The notes below the pieces were generated by a model that did no database searches, was not told where the DNA came from, and saw only the letters and a list, made by a program, of their open reading frames with translations. A program made the position numbers and the translations under genes. Positions 8,808-17,786 of a DNA stretch of 64,000 bases are shown piece after piece. The stretch is from Kaistia algarum (lineage in GTDB: Bacteria; Pseudomonadota; Alphaproteobacteria; Rhizobiales; Kaistiaceae). The DNA lies in NCBI RefSeq assembly GCF_026343945.1, contig NZ_JAPKNJ010000002.1:930001-994000 (forward strand), read 5' to 3'. The first letter of the stretch is position 1. Each line of letters begins with the position of its first letter.

Positions 8808-8966
8808 ATGCCCGACGAGGGCGACTGGCCCTGTCTCCGGATTGACCCGATCTATGCGAAGGTCCGCACGGCCGGACGGATCGTCTCCGTCGCGGTGATC
8901 GTCACAGCCCGCGGCAAGGGCGATGGCCGGAGCAATGTGGTGGGCATGGACATCCGCCGCTCGCAG
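8808..8966 (+). pseudogene. IS256-family transposase fragment
   Basis: About 53 codons on the plus strand read DEGDWPCLRIDPIYAKVR, then TAGRIVSVAVIV and GDGRSNVVGMDIRRS. This matches the segment of IS256-family (mutator-type) transposases around the first catalytic aspartate, normally GDWPYLWIDATYVKVR followed by GRIVSVAV and REVLGMDIGPSE. The full enzyme is about 400 residues, and nothing else of it is visible on either side. It abuts the 3' end of the ROK regulator gene. Confidence 0.8.
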
Positions 8967-8992
8967 CCACGCTCAATTCGCTGCGTTGCCGA

Positions 8993-10234
8993 TCAGCGTT
9001 CCATGACCTCGGCCGTTCGGGCGTGTCGCATAATCGTTGCCTCGATCCGATCCGGGTGGAGACATGCATCGGTCACGAGTTGTGCCGCACCGAGCAAGCC
9101 ACCGTCGTCGCCGGACCGGGCACGAACGATCGTGAGGGCCCGCGTCGCCAGCGGCAGGGAGCGCTCGAAGACCAGTTGCCTGACGCCGCCGAGCAGATGT
9201 TCATCGGCTCCGGACAGCGTGCCGCCGACCACGATGACGCTGGGATTGAGCACGCTGACCACATCCGCTGTCACTTCGCCGAGCACGCGGCCGGCGTCGC
9301 GGACGCGGCGTATCGCTTCGGGTTCGTTCTGATTGACGAGTCGGATGATATCGCGCGCATCTTCCGCCTCATATCCCAGCGCCCGGAGGTCTCGCGCCAA
9401 GGCCCAGCCGGCCGCGCGCGCCTCGACGCAGCCAAGCTTGCCGCATCGGCAAAGGGGCGGGTCGGCGGAATTGAGCTGGATATGGCCGATATCGCCGGCA
9501 GCGCCCTGGGCGCCGCGATAGATGTGGCCGTCGGTGATGATGCCGCTGCCGATGCCGGTACCCGCCTTGATGAAAAGCAGTTGCTGGACATCCGGCCAAT
9601 AGCGCCGTGACTCCGCCAGCGTCATGAGATTGACGTCGTTCTCGACAAAGACCGGGGCGCCGATCTCCGCACCGAGCCAGGAACGAATGTCGAAATCGTC
9701 CCAGCCTATGAGGATCGATGGACCGAAGACCCGGCCGGCATGAAAATCAACCGGTGCGGGCAAACAAAGCCCGGCGCCGAGAACATCTCGCTTCGCTCGT
9801 CCTATCTTTTGAAGCAGTTCGGTAAACTGCGCTGCGATGAGTCGCAAAGCCGGAAGAGGCCCTTGGCGAAGGTCGATCGGCGTTGTCGTCTCGGCCAGGA
9901 TGGTCGGATCCAGCGTCGTGACGGCGGTTCGAACCATTCTCTCGCCAACATCAGCGACGAGAACGAGAGCGAAGTCTGTCCTGAGCGTGAGCACGCGCGT
10001 CGGCCTGCCTCCACTCGGCATCGTATCTGACGTTTCATCGACGAATTGCGCCGCGATCAGCGATGCGAGACGTTGCGACACCGTCGTGCGCGACAGGCCG
10101 GACCGTTCGATGAGCGCCGTGCGCGACTGCGCCCGGCCGGCGGCGATCAGATGGAGCAGCGATCCGGCGCCGGCGGCGCCAACGCCATATTCCTTCCGAC
10201 CAGTCCCGACCGTGTCCACGCGTTCCATCGTCAC
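8993..10234 (-). CDS. ROK-family transcriptional regulator (NagC/XylR type)
   Basis: A 413-residue regulator: N-terminal winged helix (SRTALIERSGLSRTTVSQRL), then the ROK sugar-kinase-like domain with VFVENDVNLMTLAE and the zinc-binding motif CRCGKLGCVEA. It is the last gene of the kinase-importer-SDR operon, nine bases after the SDR gene, and probably senses the imported sugar. The start may be GTG at 10234 or ATG two codons later; both follow closely on the SDR stop. Its likely operator is the 20-base palindrome upstream of the kinase gene. Confidence 0.92.
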   Translation of the reverse strand: MTMERVDTVGTGRKEYGVGAAGAGSLLHLIAAGRAQSRTALIERSGLSRTTVSQRLASLIAAQFVDETSDTMPSGGRPTRVLTLRTDFALVLVADVGERMVRTAVTTLDPTILAETTTPIDLRQGPLPALRLIAAQFTELLQKIGRAKRDVLGAGLCLPAPVDFHAGRVFGPSILIGWDDFDIRSWLGAEIGAPVFVENDVNLMTLAESRRYWPDVQQLLFIKAGTGIGSGIITDGHIYRGAQGAAGDIGHIQLNSADPPLCRCGKLGCVEARAAGWALARDLRALGYEAEDARDIIRLVNQNEPEAIRRVRDAGRVLGEVTADVVSVLNPSVIVVGGTLSGADEHLLGGVRQLVFERSLPLATRALTIVRARSGDDGGLLGAAQLVTDACLHPDRIEATIMRHARTAEVMER

Positions 10235-10242
10235 AAATTAGC

Positions 10243-11010
10243 CTACCAGAGGGTGTAGCCTCCATCGACGACGAAGACTGATCCCGTGACAAAGGAAGAC
10301 GCGTCGCTCGCAAGAAGCAAGGCGATGGGCGCAATTTCTTCCGGCGTTGCATAGCGCTGCATCGGTACTTCGTCACGCCAATAATGACGATAGTCCTCGT
10401 ACTCCGAACTCGCGATCTCCGTCTTCACATAGCCTGGCGCGATGGCGTTGACCCGGACACCCGAAGTTGCCCATTCCGCGGCGAGGGACCGGGTCAGGTG
10501 ATGCACGGCCGCCTTGGAGATGCCGTAGGGCGAGTGCCATTGCGGGCGATTGATGATCAAGCCTGAGATCGACCCGATATTGATGATCGAGCCGATGCCT
10601 CGCTTCACCATCTGGTTGCCGACGACCTGACTGGCCTTCCAGACGCCGTCGAGATTGACGGCGAACAGGCGCTGCCAGTCTTCATCGCTCAGGGTCAGCG
10701 CGTCGGCGTGAAACCCAATGCCGGCATTGTTGACCAGAACATCGATCGGCCCAAGCTCGCGCGCCACCGTCTCGACCATGGCTTCGAGATCATCCCGGTT
10801 GGCGACATCGGCGTGAACTGCGATCGCCGGAACGCCGATGCGCTTCAACTCGGCGAGCGTCTCCTCGCTCTTAGCTTCGTCGCGCGCTGCAATCACCACC
10901 GACGACCCCGCCTCGGCAAGACCGATCGCGATGGCCCGGCCGATGCCGCGATTTCCGCCCGTCACGACCGAGATTTTGCCTCGCATCGAGAATCTGTCCA
11001 AGATCGTCAT
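10243..11010 (-). CDS. Short-chain dehydrogenase/reductase
   Basis: A classical SDR of 255 residues: cofactor motif TGGNRGIG near residue 17, NNAG after it, catalytic YGISK and the C-terminal VTGSVFVVDGGYTLW. It resembles gluconate/polyol dehydrogenases and probably interconverts a polyol and ketose, consistent with the ribulokinase-like enzyme and importer in the same operon (inference). I start at the ATG 11008-11010 (MTILDRFSMRGK), preceded by GGGAG and eleven bases after the ATPase stop, rather than at an upstream start inside the ATPase gene. Confidence 0.9.
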   Translation of the reverse strand: MTILDRFSMRGKISVVTGGNRGIGRAIAIGLAEAGSSVVIAARDEAKSEETLAELKRIGVPAIAVHADVANRDDLEAMVETVARELGPIDVLVNNAGIGFHADALTLSDEDWQRLFAVNLDGVWKASQVVGNQMVKRGIGSIINIGSISGLIINRPQWHSPYGISKAAVHHLTRSLAAEWATSGVRVNAIAPGYVKTEIASSEYEDYRHYWRDEVPMQRYATPEEIAPIALLLASDASSFVTGSVFVVDGGYTLW

Positions 11011-11020
11011 TGCTGTCTCC

Positions 11021-11857
11021 CTAGGCGTTCTGCTGCGGCGCCGCGTGGCGCCGTTCCGGCAAGATAAGTGCCGACTCGACGGCATCCGGTTCGAGGGCTC
11101 CGGTCATCACGGCCACCACATTGCTGCGCGATGTGGTTTTGGGACTGACGACGGCGGCGCGCCGGCCCAGCCGGTGAATGTGGATCCGATCGGCGATTTG
11201 GAACACGTCGGGCATGCTGTGGCTGATCAGGACGACGGACAGCCCCTGGTCGCGCACCCGCGTAATCAGATCCAGCACCTGGCCGGTCTCGCGCACGCCC
11301 AGCGCCGCCGTCGGCTCGTCGAGGATGACAACCTTCCGGCCCCAGGCGGCGGAGCGGGCGACGGCAACCGCCTGGCGCTGGCCGCCGGAAAGCGTCTCGA
11401 CCTTCTGGTTGATGGACTGGACGTGGATCCCAAGGCTCTTCATCTGGTCGGTCGCCTGCTGGCGCATGCGGGGCTTGTCCAACTGGCGAAATAGAAGACC
11501 GCGGATACCCGGTCGGCGAAGCTCGCGGCCGAGAAACAGGTTCTGCGCAATGTTGAGCTGGGTGGCGACCGCGAGTTCCTGATAGACGGTCTCGATGCCA
11601 GCCAGGCGCGCGCTGAGCGGGTTGGTGAAGTGGACCTGCTCCCCGTCGAGATAAACCGCGCCGCTATCGGGCACGATCGCGCCAGTAAGCGCCTTGATCA
11701 GGCTCGATTTACCGGCGCCATTGTCGCCGACGACGGCGAGGATTTCGCCTTGTGCGAGCTCGAAATCGGCGTCGTCCAGCGCGATGACATGGCCATAGTG
11801 CTTGGTCAGGCCCTCCGCCCGCATCACGAGGTTCGCGGCTGCCAGATCGGTCGTCAT
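11021..11857 (-). CDS. Sugar ABC transporter ATPase, single NBD, FrcA-like
   Basis: Only 278 residues and one nucleotide-binding domain, unlike the two-domain (about 500-residue) ATPases of the other CUT2 cassettes here. Walker A is GDNGAGKSS, signature LSGGQRQAVAVARSAAW, Walker B VVILDEPTAALGV. Together with IETVYQELAV, LISHSMPDVF and ADRIHIHRLGRRAAVV this closely follows FrcA, the single-domain ATPase of the rhizobial fructose importer. The start ATG at 11857 overlaps the permease stop by four bases; a longer frame upstream lies within the permease gene. Two copies would assemble with the permease dimer. Confidence 0.93.
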   Translation of the reverse strand: MTTDLAAANLVMRAEGLTKHYGHVIALDDADFELAQGEILAVVGDNGAGKSSLIKALTGAIVPDSGAVYLDGEQVHFTNPLSARLAGIETVYQELAVATQLNIAQNLFLGRELRRPGIRGLLFRQLDKPRMRQQATDQMKSLGIHVQSINQKVETLSGGQRQAVAVARSAAWGRKVVILDEPTAALGVRETGQVLDLITRVRDQGLSVVLISHSMPDVFQIADRIHIHRLGRRAAVVSPKTTSRSNVVAVMTGALEPDAVESALILPERRHAAPQQNA

Positions 11858-12909
11858 GTCCGCTGCCCCCGGCGCAGATATTGATCGGCGCCCACCGCGA
11901 GGATCACGAGAAAGCCGGTTGCGATCTGCTGGTAGAGAGAATCGATGCCCGCCTGTGTCAGGCCGTTCTTGAGCACCACGACGATCAGCGCGCCGATGAA
12001 GGTGCCGAACACGCCGCCCCGGCCGCCAAAGAGGCTGGTGCCGCCAATCACCACCGCCGTTATCGAATCGAGATTGGCGATCTGGTAGCCGCTGGGATCG
12101 GCGATCGGCGTGCGACCCAGCGCCTGCCAGGCAGCGAAGGCGTAGAACACGCCCGCAACTGCGTAGACGCTGAAGACGATGCCGTTGACATTCACGCCAT
12201 TGAGCCGCGCGGCCGATGGCGAATTGCCGATGGCGTAGAGACGCACGCCCCACGCCGTCTGATGCAGCGCATAGGCAAGAAGCAGCGTCAGCACCACCCA
12301 GAGAAGGCTGCCATAGGTGATGTCCAGATTGCCGATGGATGGACCCGAGCCGAGGATCGTCACCAGATCTGAATTGATCGGGAAGCTGCGCGACTGACTG
12401 TAGAGCCGCGCGCCAGCCGTGAGGATCGTGAACATGCCGAGCGTCGCGATGAAAGGCGGCAGGCGGAAGCGGGTGACGATCAGCCCGTTCACGGAGGCCG
12501 CGGCAACGCAGACAACCAAGCCCAGCAGCATCGCAACCAGGGGGTCGCCGCCGCCTGCCAGATAGCTGCCGGCGACGACGGTGCCGAGGACCATGATCGC
12601 CCCATTGGCGAGATCGATGCCCGACACGAGAATGATGAGGGTCTGGCCGAGCGCCAGCGTTCCCACGACGACGGATTGCTGAACGATCAGCGATAGATTG
12701 CCGGGGTTGAGAAAGGTCGAGGTGGTCACCGAGAAGACGATGAGGATCACGACCAGCGCCAGCAGCGGACCTGCGATCGGGAAGGCGGCAAGGGCGGCGA
12801 TCCAGCGTCCGGAACTCGGCTTTGGTTTGTCGGCGGGGGATATCCCCGCCGACGCGCCGGCCAAACCCGCCTGGCCGGGGTCGCTGCGCGTCCGGTCAGA
12901 CGTGGTCAT
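11854..12909 (-). CDS. Sugar ABC transporter permease (CUT2, FrcC-like)
   Basis: A 351-residue CUT2 permease. A soluble, proline-rich N-terminus of about 35 residues precedes the hydrophobic segments. Family motifs are ILVSGIDLANGAIMVLGT and AVVIGGTSLFGGRGGVFG. It lies between the binding protein (three-base gap) and the ATPase (four-base overlap), so the three subunits are made together. The longer N-terminus is shared with FrcC-type permeases and agrees with the FrcA-like partner. Substrate unknown; a ketose or polyol is likely from the adjoining kinase. Confidence 0.92.
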   Translation of the reverse strand: MTTSDRTRSDPGQAGLAGASAGISPADKPKPSSGRWIAALAAFPIAGPLLALVVILIVFSVTTSTFLNPGNLSLIVQQSVVVGTLALGQTLIILVSGIDLANGAIMVLGTVVAGSYLAGGGDPLVAMLLGLVVCVAAASVNGLIVTRFRLPPFIATLGMFTILTAGARLYSQSRSFPINSDLVTILGSGPSIGNLDITYGSLLWVVLTLLLAYALHQTAWGVRLYAIGNSPSAARLNGVNVNGIVFSVYAVAGVFYAFAAWQALGRTPIADPSGYQIANLDSITAVVIGGTSLFGGRGGVFGTFIGALIVVVLKNGLTQAGIDSLYQQIATGFLVILAVGADQYLRRGQRT

Positions 12910-12912
12910 GTC

Positions 12913-13896
12913 CTACTCTCCCCAGCAGTTGGCCAGGCCCCACTTCGAGTCCTTCGACTCGATCCCATCGACCGGCTTGTCGGTGATGAGCACGGTGCCC
13001 GAATTATTGACGCCGCTTGGCTTCGCCCCGCCATTGACGGCAGTGACGATCGCATCGACCGCCAGTTGGCCCATATTGGACGGGAATTGCATCACCGTCG
13101 CGCCGATCGTGCCGTCGGCGACGCTACGCACGCCCGAACAGCTGCCATCGATCGAAGTCAGAATGATGGGGGTCTTCGATTTTTTGGTAGCCAGGAAGGC
13201 GCCCTGGGCCGCCGGTTCGTTGATCGTGTAGACGGCATTGATATCCGGATGGGCGGAAAGCAGGTTCTCCATCGAGGACTGGCCCGTCTCGACATTGGCC
13301 TGAGTAAGCGCCGAGCCGGCGATCTCGGGCGAGCTTTCGGTCAGGCCGAAGCCTTTCAGGAAGCCGTCATGCCGGGCCTTGGCGGTCTTGTCTGAGAGGT
13401 CGTAGTCCAGCAGCGCGACACGCGCGGGCGTTGCACCGAGACTGGCCTTGGCCCATTTGCCGATCAATTCGCCGGCGGCGAGATTGTCGGTTTCGAACGA
13501 GGCGTCGGCGGCATCGGCCGGCTCGAGCGAGGTGTTCGTCGTGACGACGATGATGCCAGCATCCCGCGCCTTCTTCACGACCTTCAGCAGCGCCGACGCA
13601 TTGGCCGGGTCGAGCACGATGCCCTTGACGCCGCGGTTGATCATGTTCTCGATCGCGGCGACCTGGGTCGCCGAGTCGCCGGCAACGCTGGACTCAGCCG
13701 TCATCGTTTCGAGGCCGTGCTTCTTGGCCGCGTCGACGCCGGCTTGCTGCAGCTTGCCGAAGAATGGATTGGAGAGCTGCTGCTCCACAATGCCGATGAG
13801 GAATTTCGTGTCTTCGGCATGCACCATGGTGGCGGATGCCATCAGGACTGCGCCAATGGCGAGGGACCGTGCGGTCCCATTCTTGAATTTAGACAT
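12913..13896 (-). CDS. Sugar ABC transporter substrate-binding protein (CUT2, FrcB-like)
   Basis: A 327-residue periplasmic sugar-binding protein. The signal peptide (SLAIGAVLMASATMVHA) ends with a VHA cleavage site near residue 27. The mature part has IVEQQLSNPFFGKLQQAG, VLDPANAS and ILTSIDGSCSGVR, characteristic of the ribose/fructose-binding group. The next gene, the permease, begins three bases after its stop. Upstream are the kinase gene and a 95-base gap with a small GGTCGT/ACGACC inverted repeat. Confidence 0.92.
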   Translation of the reverse strand: MSKFKNGTARSLAIGAVLMASATMVHAEDTKFLIGIVEQQLSNPFFGKLQQAGVDAAKKHGLETMTAESSVAGDSATQVAAIENMINRGVKGIVLDPANASALLKVVKKARDAGIIVVTTNTSLEPADAADASFETDNLAAGELIGKWAKASLGATPARVALLDYDLSDKTAKARHDGFLKGFGLTESSPEIAGSALTQANVETGQSSMENLLSAHPDINAVYTINEPAAQGAFLATKKSKTPIILTSIDGSCSGVRSVADGTIGATVMQFPSNMGQLAVDAIVTAVNGGAKPSGVNNSGTVLITDKPVDGIESKDSKWGLANCWGE

Positions 13897-13990
13897 TCTG
13901 TCTCCTCCTGGACGGTCGTCCTTCGAACGACCTGCTGGTTGGCTTCACGGCACTCGGCACGCGCCTTGGCGTTGCCTGTTGCTCCCTTGC

Positions 13991-15628
13991 TCAGTTGCGA
14001 CCGATGGCGGTCCGTGCGGTCTCGGCCCTCCCGGCCGCCGCAGTTCCTGAAATGGTTGTGGGTTCGACGACCCCGGCGCCAAGCTGGCTCAGCGTCTGGC
14101 GAACGGTCCGGCTGGCAGCGAGATCACGATATTGCCGGTACAAGACCTCATAGATTGCCGCGCGCCGGGCATCGGGTTCGAAGCGGTCATAGGCTCGCGC
14201 GCCGAAGCGCGCCGATCCCTCTGGGAAATCGGCGACGACGCCGGCCGCAACTGCGCCATGGATGGCGGCACCGACTGCGGTCGGATTCAGAATATCGGGC
14301 ACGAGGATTTCAGTGGCCTGCACGTCGGCCATGATCTGCAGGAGCAGAGGGTTACGCCGTGTCAGTCCGCTCGTCAGCACGACCCGGTCCACGGCGAGGT
14401 TACCAGCTCGAAAATGATCGACGATCGAGCGGGCTCCAAAGCACAGTGCTTCCAGAAGCGCCCGGTAGATGTGTGTCGACGTCGTATGAAGACCGAAGCC
14501 CGCAATGAGTCCTGAAAGTGCCGAATCTGCGTAGGGAACGCGGTTTCCACTCCACCAGTCGAGAGCCAGCAGCCGGCTGTCGCCGGGTTGCAGCATGGCA
14601 GCGGCGGCGTCATAGAGGCGGAAACTTTCGCTGCGCTCCTCCGCGCGCGGAAAGGCACTGACGAACCAGGCCAGCACGTCGCCAAAGCCGGCCTGCCCCG
14701 CCTCATAGCACCACAGATCCGGCAGGGCCGCGCCATGGGCGACGCCCTCGATGCCAAATGGCAGCGGGCGATCCGTATCCGCGAGGAGCAGATAGGCCGC
14801 GGATGTGCCCAGAGCCCCGACCAGGGTTCCCGGGCTGACGCCGCCGACCGCCGGCAGCACGACGTGGGAATCAATCACCGCGACGGCGACGGCGGGTTCG
14901 CCCAGTATTCCTGTGCGGGCCTGCCAGGCTGCGTTCAGCCGGCCCGCAGAGGATCCCACCGGCAGCGGCGCCGACAGACGTTCCAAAAGGCCGGGGACGG
15001 TGTCGGACGGATACCCGCTACCTGCCGAGAACTGGGCCTTGTAGGCCGCGAAATCGAGGCTACGCGCCTCGACGCCCGTCAATTGCCAAACGAGCCAATC
15101 ACCCGCCTCGATGAATCGATCGGCTTCACGCCAGATAATCGGTGCCTCGGCCTGGATCTGCGCTGCCTTGGCGAGCAGCCACTCGCCGGACACCTTGCCG
15201 CCGAAATTGTCCAGGAACGCGCCACCGCCGCGATTGATGGATGCGGCATAAGGCTGGGCCGCCGCGTGCTTCCAGAGTTTGACATAGGAATGCGGATCGC
15301 TCGGATAGAGGGCCGAAAGCGCCGTCCCATCGGCACGTGCCGGCAACGGCGAACTGGCCGTAAAGCCAAGACCGATCCCGGCGATTCTCCGGCCGGAACC
15401 AAGGGCCGCAAGGATGACCTCCGCAGCCTCGACATAGTCAGCAGCGTCCTGGAGCGCGAACCCTCTGGGTAGGCCTGTGCCATCTGGAAGCGCGGCGGTC
15501 ATGACGCCGTGGCGATAGGGGAATGCGTGACTGGCGATCTGACTGCCATCGGCGACATCGAGCAGCACGCCGCGCGCTGACTCCGTGCCGAAATCCAGCC
15601 CTATCAGAAAGCTCTCCGCCCCAACCAT
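13991..15628 (-). CDS. FGGY-family carbohydrate kinase, ribulokinase-like
   Basis: A 545-residue kinase of the AraB branch: LIGLDFGTESARGVLLD at the N-terminus (the Asp binds phosphate/Mg), FLDNFGGKVSGEWLLAKAAQ, and the C-terminal domain with VGALGTSAAYLLL and CYEAGQAGFGDVLAWFV. Length and motif order match ribulokinases, which phosphorylate ribulose and related pentuloses at C5. With the SDR downstream the operon could import a pentitol, oxidise it to a pentulose and phosphorylate it (inference). It is the first gene of the operon; an AT-rich palindrome lies about 90 bases upstream of the ATG. Confidence 0.9.
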   Translation of the reverse strand: MVGAESFLIGLDFGTESARGVLLDVADGSQIASHAFPYRHGVMTAALPDGTGLPRGFALQDAADYVEAAEVILAALGSGRRIAGIGLGFTASSPLPARADGTALSALYPSDPHSYVKLWKHAAAQPYAASINRGGGAFLDNFGGKVSGEWLLAKAAQIQAEAPIIWREADRFIEAGDWLVWQLTGVEARSLDFAAYKAQFSAGSGYPSDTVPGLLERLSAPLPVGSSAGRLNAAWQARTGILGEPAVAVAVIDSHVVLPAVGGVSPGTLVGALGTSAAYLLLADTDRPLPFGIEGVAHGAALPDLWCYEAGQAGFGDVLAWFVSAFPRAEERSESFRLYDAAAAMLQPGDSRLLALDWWSGNRVPYADSALSGLIAGFGLHTTSTHIYRALLEALCFGARSIVDHFRAGNLAVDRVVLTSGLTRRNPLLLQIMADVQATEILVPDILNPTAVGAAIHGAVAAGVVADFPEGSARFGARAYDRFEPDARRAAIYEVLYRQYRDLAASRTVRQTLSQLGAGVVEPTTISGTAAAGRAETARTAIGRN

Positions 15629-16158
15629 GCCGCTTCCATGCCCTTCGGTGCGACGCCTTTAAGGCTCTTTGAGCCCGGCGCGCATTGTTGCTGGCATTAG
15701 TAACCTCACATATGAGCATAAGTAAACTTAGTTATGCGTGATTTCTGACTTAATTCGTCTTGCCGAGGAAACAGCGTCGCCAAGGCCCGTGACACCCTCG
15801 CTTTCACGCCAGATTGCCGGAGCGATTTCGAGCGAAGGGAACGACGGATCGCGCGAGGGAAGCGCTGCAGCGGGCATCGAGCGTCTTGTGCTCGACCGGC
15901 CGCTCCAGTTCCTGGCGTCGCCGTCCGAGGCTTGCGATCGGGAAGCCCGATGTCGCTTCCGCCACCGATCCGGACTGCTGCAGCCCCTGCGCGGTGGCGA
16001 TCCGCCCAGTCACGTCGCCTTCGACGCTGATCGCGCAGGACGCGGCAACGACGCTATCGGAACGAGCCGCTCAGACGAGCTCGCTTTCCGCCGTAGATCC
16101 TCCGCTCCTGCGGGACGGGACGCAGTGTCCGGAAGACGTTCGCTTTGCGGACGCCGGT
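15629..16158. other. Intergenic stretch without a recognisable gene
   Basis: The first 110 bases are the promoter region of the kinase operon, including the palindrome at 15717-15736. The remaining 420 bases are GC-rich and have open frames on both strands (for example about 87 codons on the minus strand ending near 15804), but none has a ribosome binding site, family motif or clean start that I recognise. It probably consists of decayed coding sequence like that next to it. Confidence 0.5.
15717..15736. promoter_or_regulatory. AT-rich 20-bp palindrome, candidate ROK operator
   Basis: CATAAGTAAACTTAGTTATG is symmetric at 16 of 20 positions and stands out in GC-rich surroundings. It lies about 90 bases upstream of the first gene of an operon whose last gene encodes a ROK regulator; NagC/XylR-type regulators bind AT-rich palindromes of this size. 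The pairing with the ROK protein is inferred from position. Confidence 0.5.
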
Positions 16159-16530
16159 TCAACGTGGCAGCAATTGGACCTTCTCGTTCGGCAACCCGTC
16201 GTCGTCGATGTCGAAATCTGGATCCAGGATGGTCCTGCCCTGTTCGCCGACGAAGGCCGGCTGCGCCTGATCGATTCGCTCGGCTTTTGCTGCTTGGCAT
16301 AGGCCAGCAGTGGGCGCTCGAGGTCGGCGAGAATGTCGGGATGCTCTGCCGCGCCGTTAGCCGTCTCTCCGGGATCCTTGGCGAGATCGTACAACTCGGT
16401 CTTGCCTGGCAGGAGCGCGACCTGGTCAGCTTCCAGTCGCCCTTTCGGATCGCCCCCCCGGAAAGGCCTCGACATTGAACGCGCCCCTGCCGAAAGCGTC
16501 CGCGCCGGCGAGCCCTCCGGGGTGATTCCA
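16159..16530 (-). pseudogene. Sulfatase C-terminal remnant with multiple frameshifts
   Basis: Reading the minus strand in three frames in turn reconstructs the end of a type I sulfatase: GADAFGRGAFNVEAF, then GAIRKGDWKL, then LPGKTELYDLAKDPGETANG with LLAYAKQQKPSE, then AFVGEQGRTILDPDFDIDD and NEKVQLLPR followed by TGA at 16159-16161. The motif KTELYDLAKDPGE is the hallmark of the arylsulfatase C-terminal subdomain. At least three frame changes are needed, one at a run of Gs near 16455. The catalytic N-terminal part with the formylglycine site is absent, so it is non-functional. Confidence 0.75.
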
Positions 16531-16858
16531 ACATCGGCCTGCCGCTCGGCCACGCGACTGACCGGGCGATGGCCGCTATGTCGGCGGCGGCCTACAGATG
16601 CAGACCGACATCGCCATCAGCCCGGCAAGCGATGTCTGAGCGATTGACAACTGGCGAGACATTCATGGCTGCTTCGGCGATCCCGATGTGGCTCTATCGA
16701 CGCGCTGCGGCGGCCAGGGGGGCGGTATTCTTCGGTATGGCCAAGTCGGTCCAAGCGCCGCAGATTGGTCCGGCGCAGTCCTACCAGTGATTCTGGTCTG
16801 TTTCTGCCGCGCCGCCTTGGGAGCTATGCTCCGAGGCCGGATTCCGGGAGGGAGTCAA
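16531..16858. other. Intergenic stretch upstream of the outer-membrane protein gene
   Basis: About 330 bases between the sulfatase remnant and the start of the next intact gene. Open frames cross it, but none has recognisable content. The last 20 bases hold a strong ribosome binding site (GGGAGGGAG) for the gene at 16859. I see no repeat or RNA element. Confidence 0.5.
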
Positions 16859-17695
16859 ATGATCGCACGGTCCTTTTACTTGCCGCGTCGCCTCGCAGGC
16901 GCTTGCATCGCTCTGGCAGTCCTGAGTTTCGCGAGCGCTCCGGTGCAGGCAGCCGATGATACGGAAGCGCTTGCCAAGGCGGCACAGAATCCTGTCGCCG
17001 ACATGATCAGCCTGCCGTTCCAGTTCAACACCAATTTCGGCACGGGGCCCTATGACGGCACGCAGGAGATCCTCAACGTCCAGCCCGTGATCCCGTTCAA
17101 CCTGTCGCCGGACTGGAACCTCATCACGCGCATTATCGCCCCGCTCGTCGAGCAACCAAAGCTCTATCCGGGTGACAACGTCACCTATGGCCTTGGCGAC
17201 ATTACGCCGACGCTCTTCCTTTCCCCGGCCACCAGCGGCAAATTCATCTGGGGCGCGGGGCCCGTCTTCATGTTGCCGACAGCGACGTCACCAGAACTCG
17301 GTTCCGGCAAATGGGGCATAGGACCGTCTGCGGTTGGCCTCGTCATGGACGGGCATTGGGTCTATGGCGCACTGGTCAACAATATCTGGTCCTTCGCCGG
17401 CGATTCGAGCCGGGAGAACGTGAACCAGATGACGTTGCAGCCCTTCGTGAACTACAATTTCAGCGAAGGCTGGTATCTGACCTCCTCCCCGCTCGTGACC
17501 GCGAACTGGGAGGCGGACAACGACAATCGCTGGACGCTACCGATCGGCGGCGGCTTCGGCAGGGTCTTCCAGATCGGCAAGCAGCCGATCAATGCCCAGC
17601 TCAGCGCCTACTACAACGCTATAGCACCCGATAGCTTCGGATCGGAATGGCAGCTCCGATTCAACGTCCAGTTCCTGTTTCCGGACAAGAAATAG
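16859..17695 (+). CDS. Probable outer-membrane transporter-like protein (Phenol_MetA_deg type)
   Basis: A 278-residue secreted protein. A signal peptide of about 31 residues ends in APVQA, and the mature protein alternates short aromatic beta-strands. Stretches such as ISLPFQFNTNFGTGPYDG, LNVQPVIPFNLSPDWNLI and the terminal WQLRFNVQFLFPDKK are typical of the MetA-pathway/transporter family of outer-membrane barrels often found near sugar or aromatic catabolic genes. The start is ATG 16859 after GGGAGGGAGTC; an in-frame extension upstream has no such site. It stands alone as the only intact gene in a decayed region, followed by a GC hairpin. The solute is unknown. Confidence 0.8.
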   Translation: MIARSFYLPRRLAGACIALAVLSFASAPVQAADDTEALAKAAQNPVADMISLPFQFNTNFGTGPYDGTQEILNVQPVIPFNLSPDWNLITRIIAPLVEQPKLYPGDNVTYGLGDITPTLFLSPATSGKFIWGAGPVFMLPTATSPELGSGKWGIGPSAVGLVMDGHWVYGALVNNIWSFAGDSSRENVNQMTLQPFVNYNFSEGWYLTSSPLVTANWEADNDNRWTLPIGGGFGRVFQIGKQPINAQLSAYYNAIAPDSFGSEWQLRFNVQFLFPDKK

Positions 17696-17702
17696 GTCCT
17701 TG

Positions 17703-17729
17703 GGCCAGGCGACGGCCGGGAGCCTGGCC
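17703..17729 (+). terminator. GC-rich hairpin after the outer-membrane protein gene
   Basis: GGCCAGGC (17703-17710) pairs exactly with GCCTGGCC (17722-17729) around an 11-base loop, starting eight bases after the stop codon. No U-run follows, so it may act as an mRNA-stabilising end or an atypical terminator. Confidence 0.5.
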
Positions 17730-17786
17730 GGAGCGCCTCGTGCTTGGCCGGCCGGATCGAGCCCAACGCCTTCCGCGCCGTTGCGA

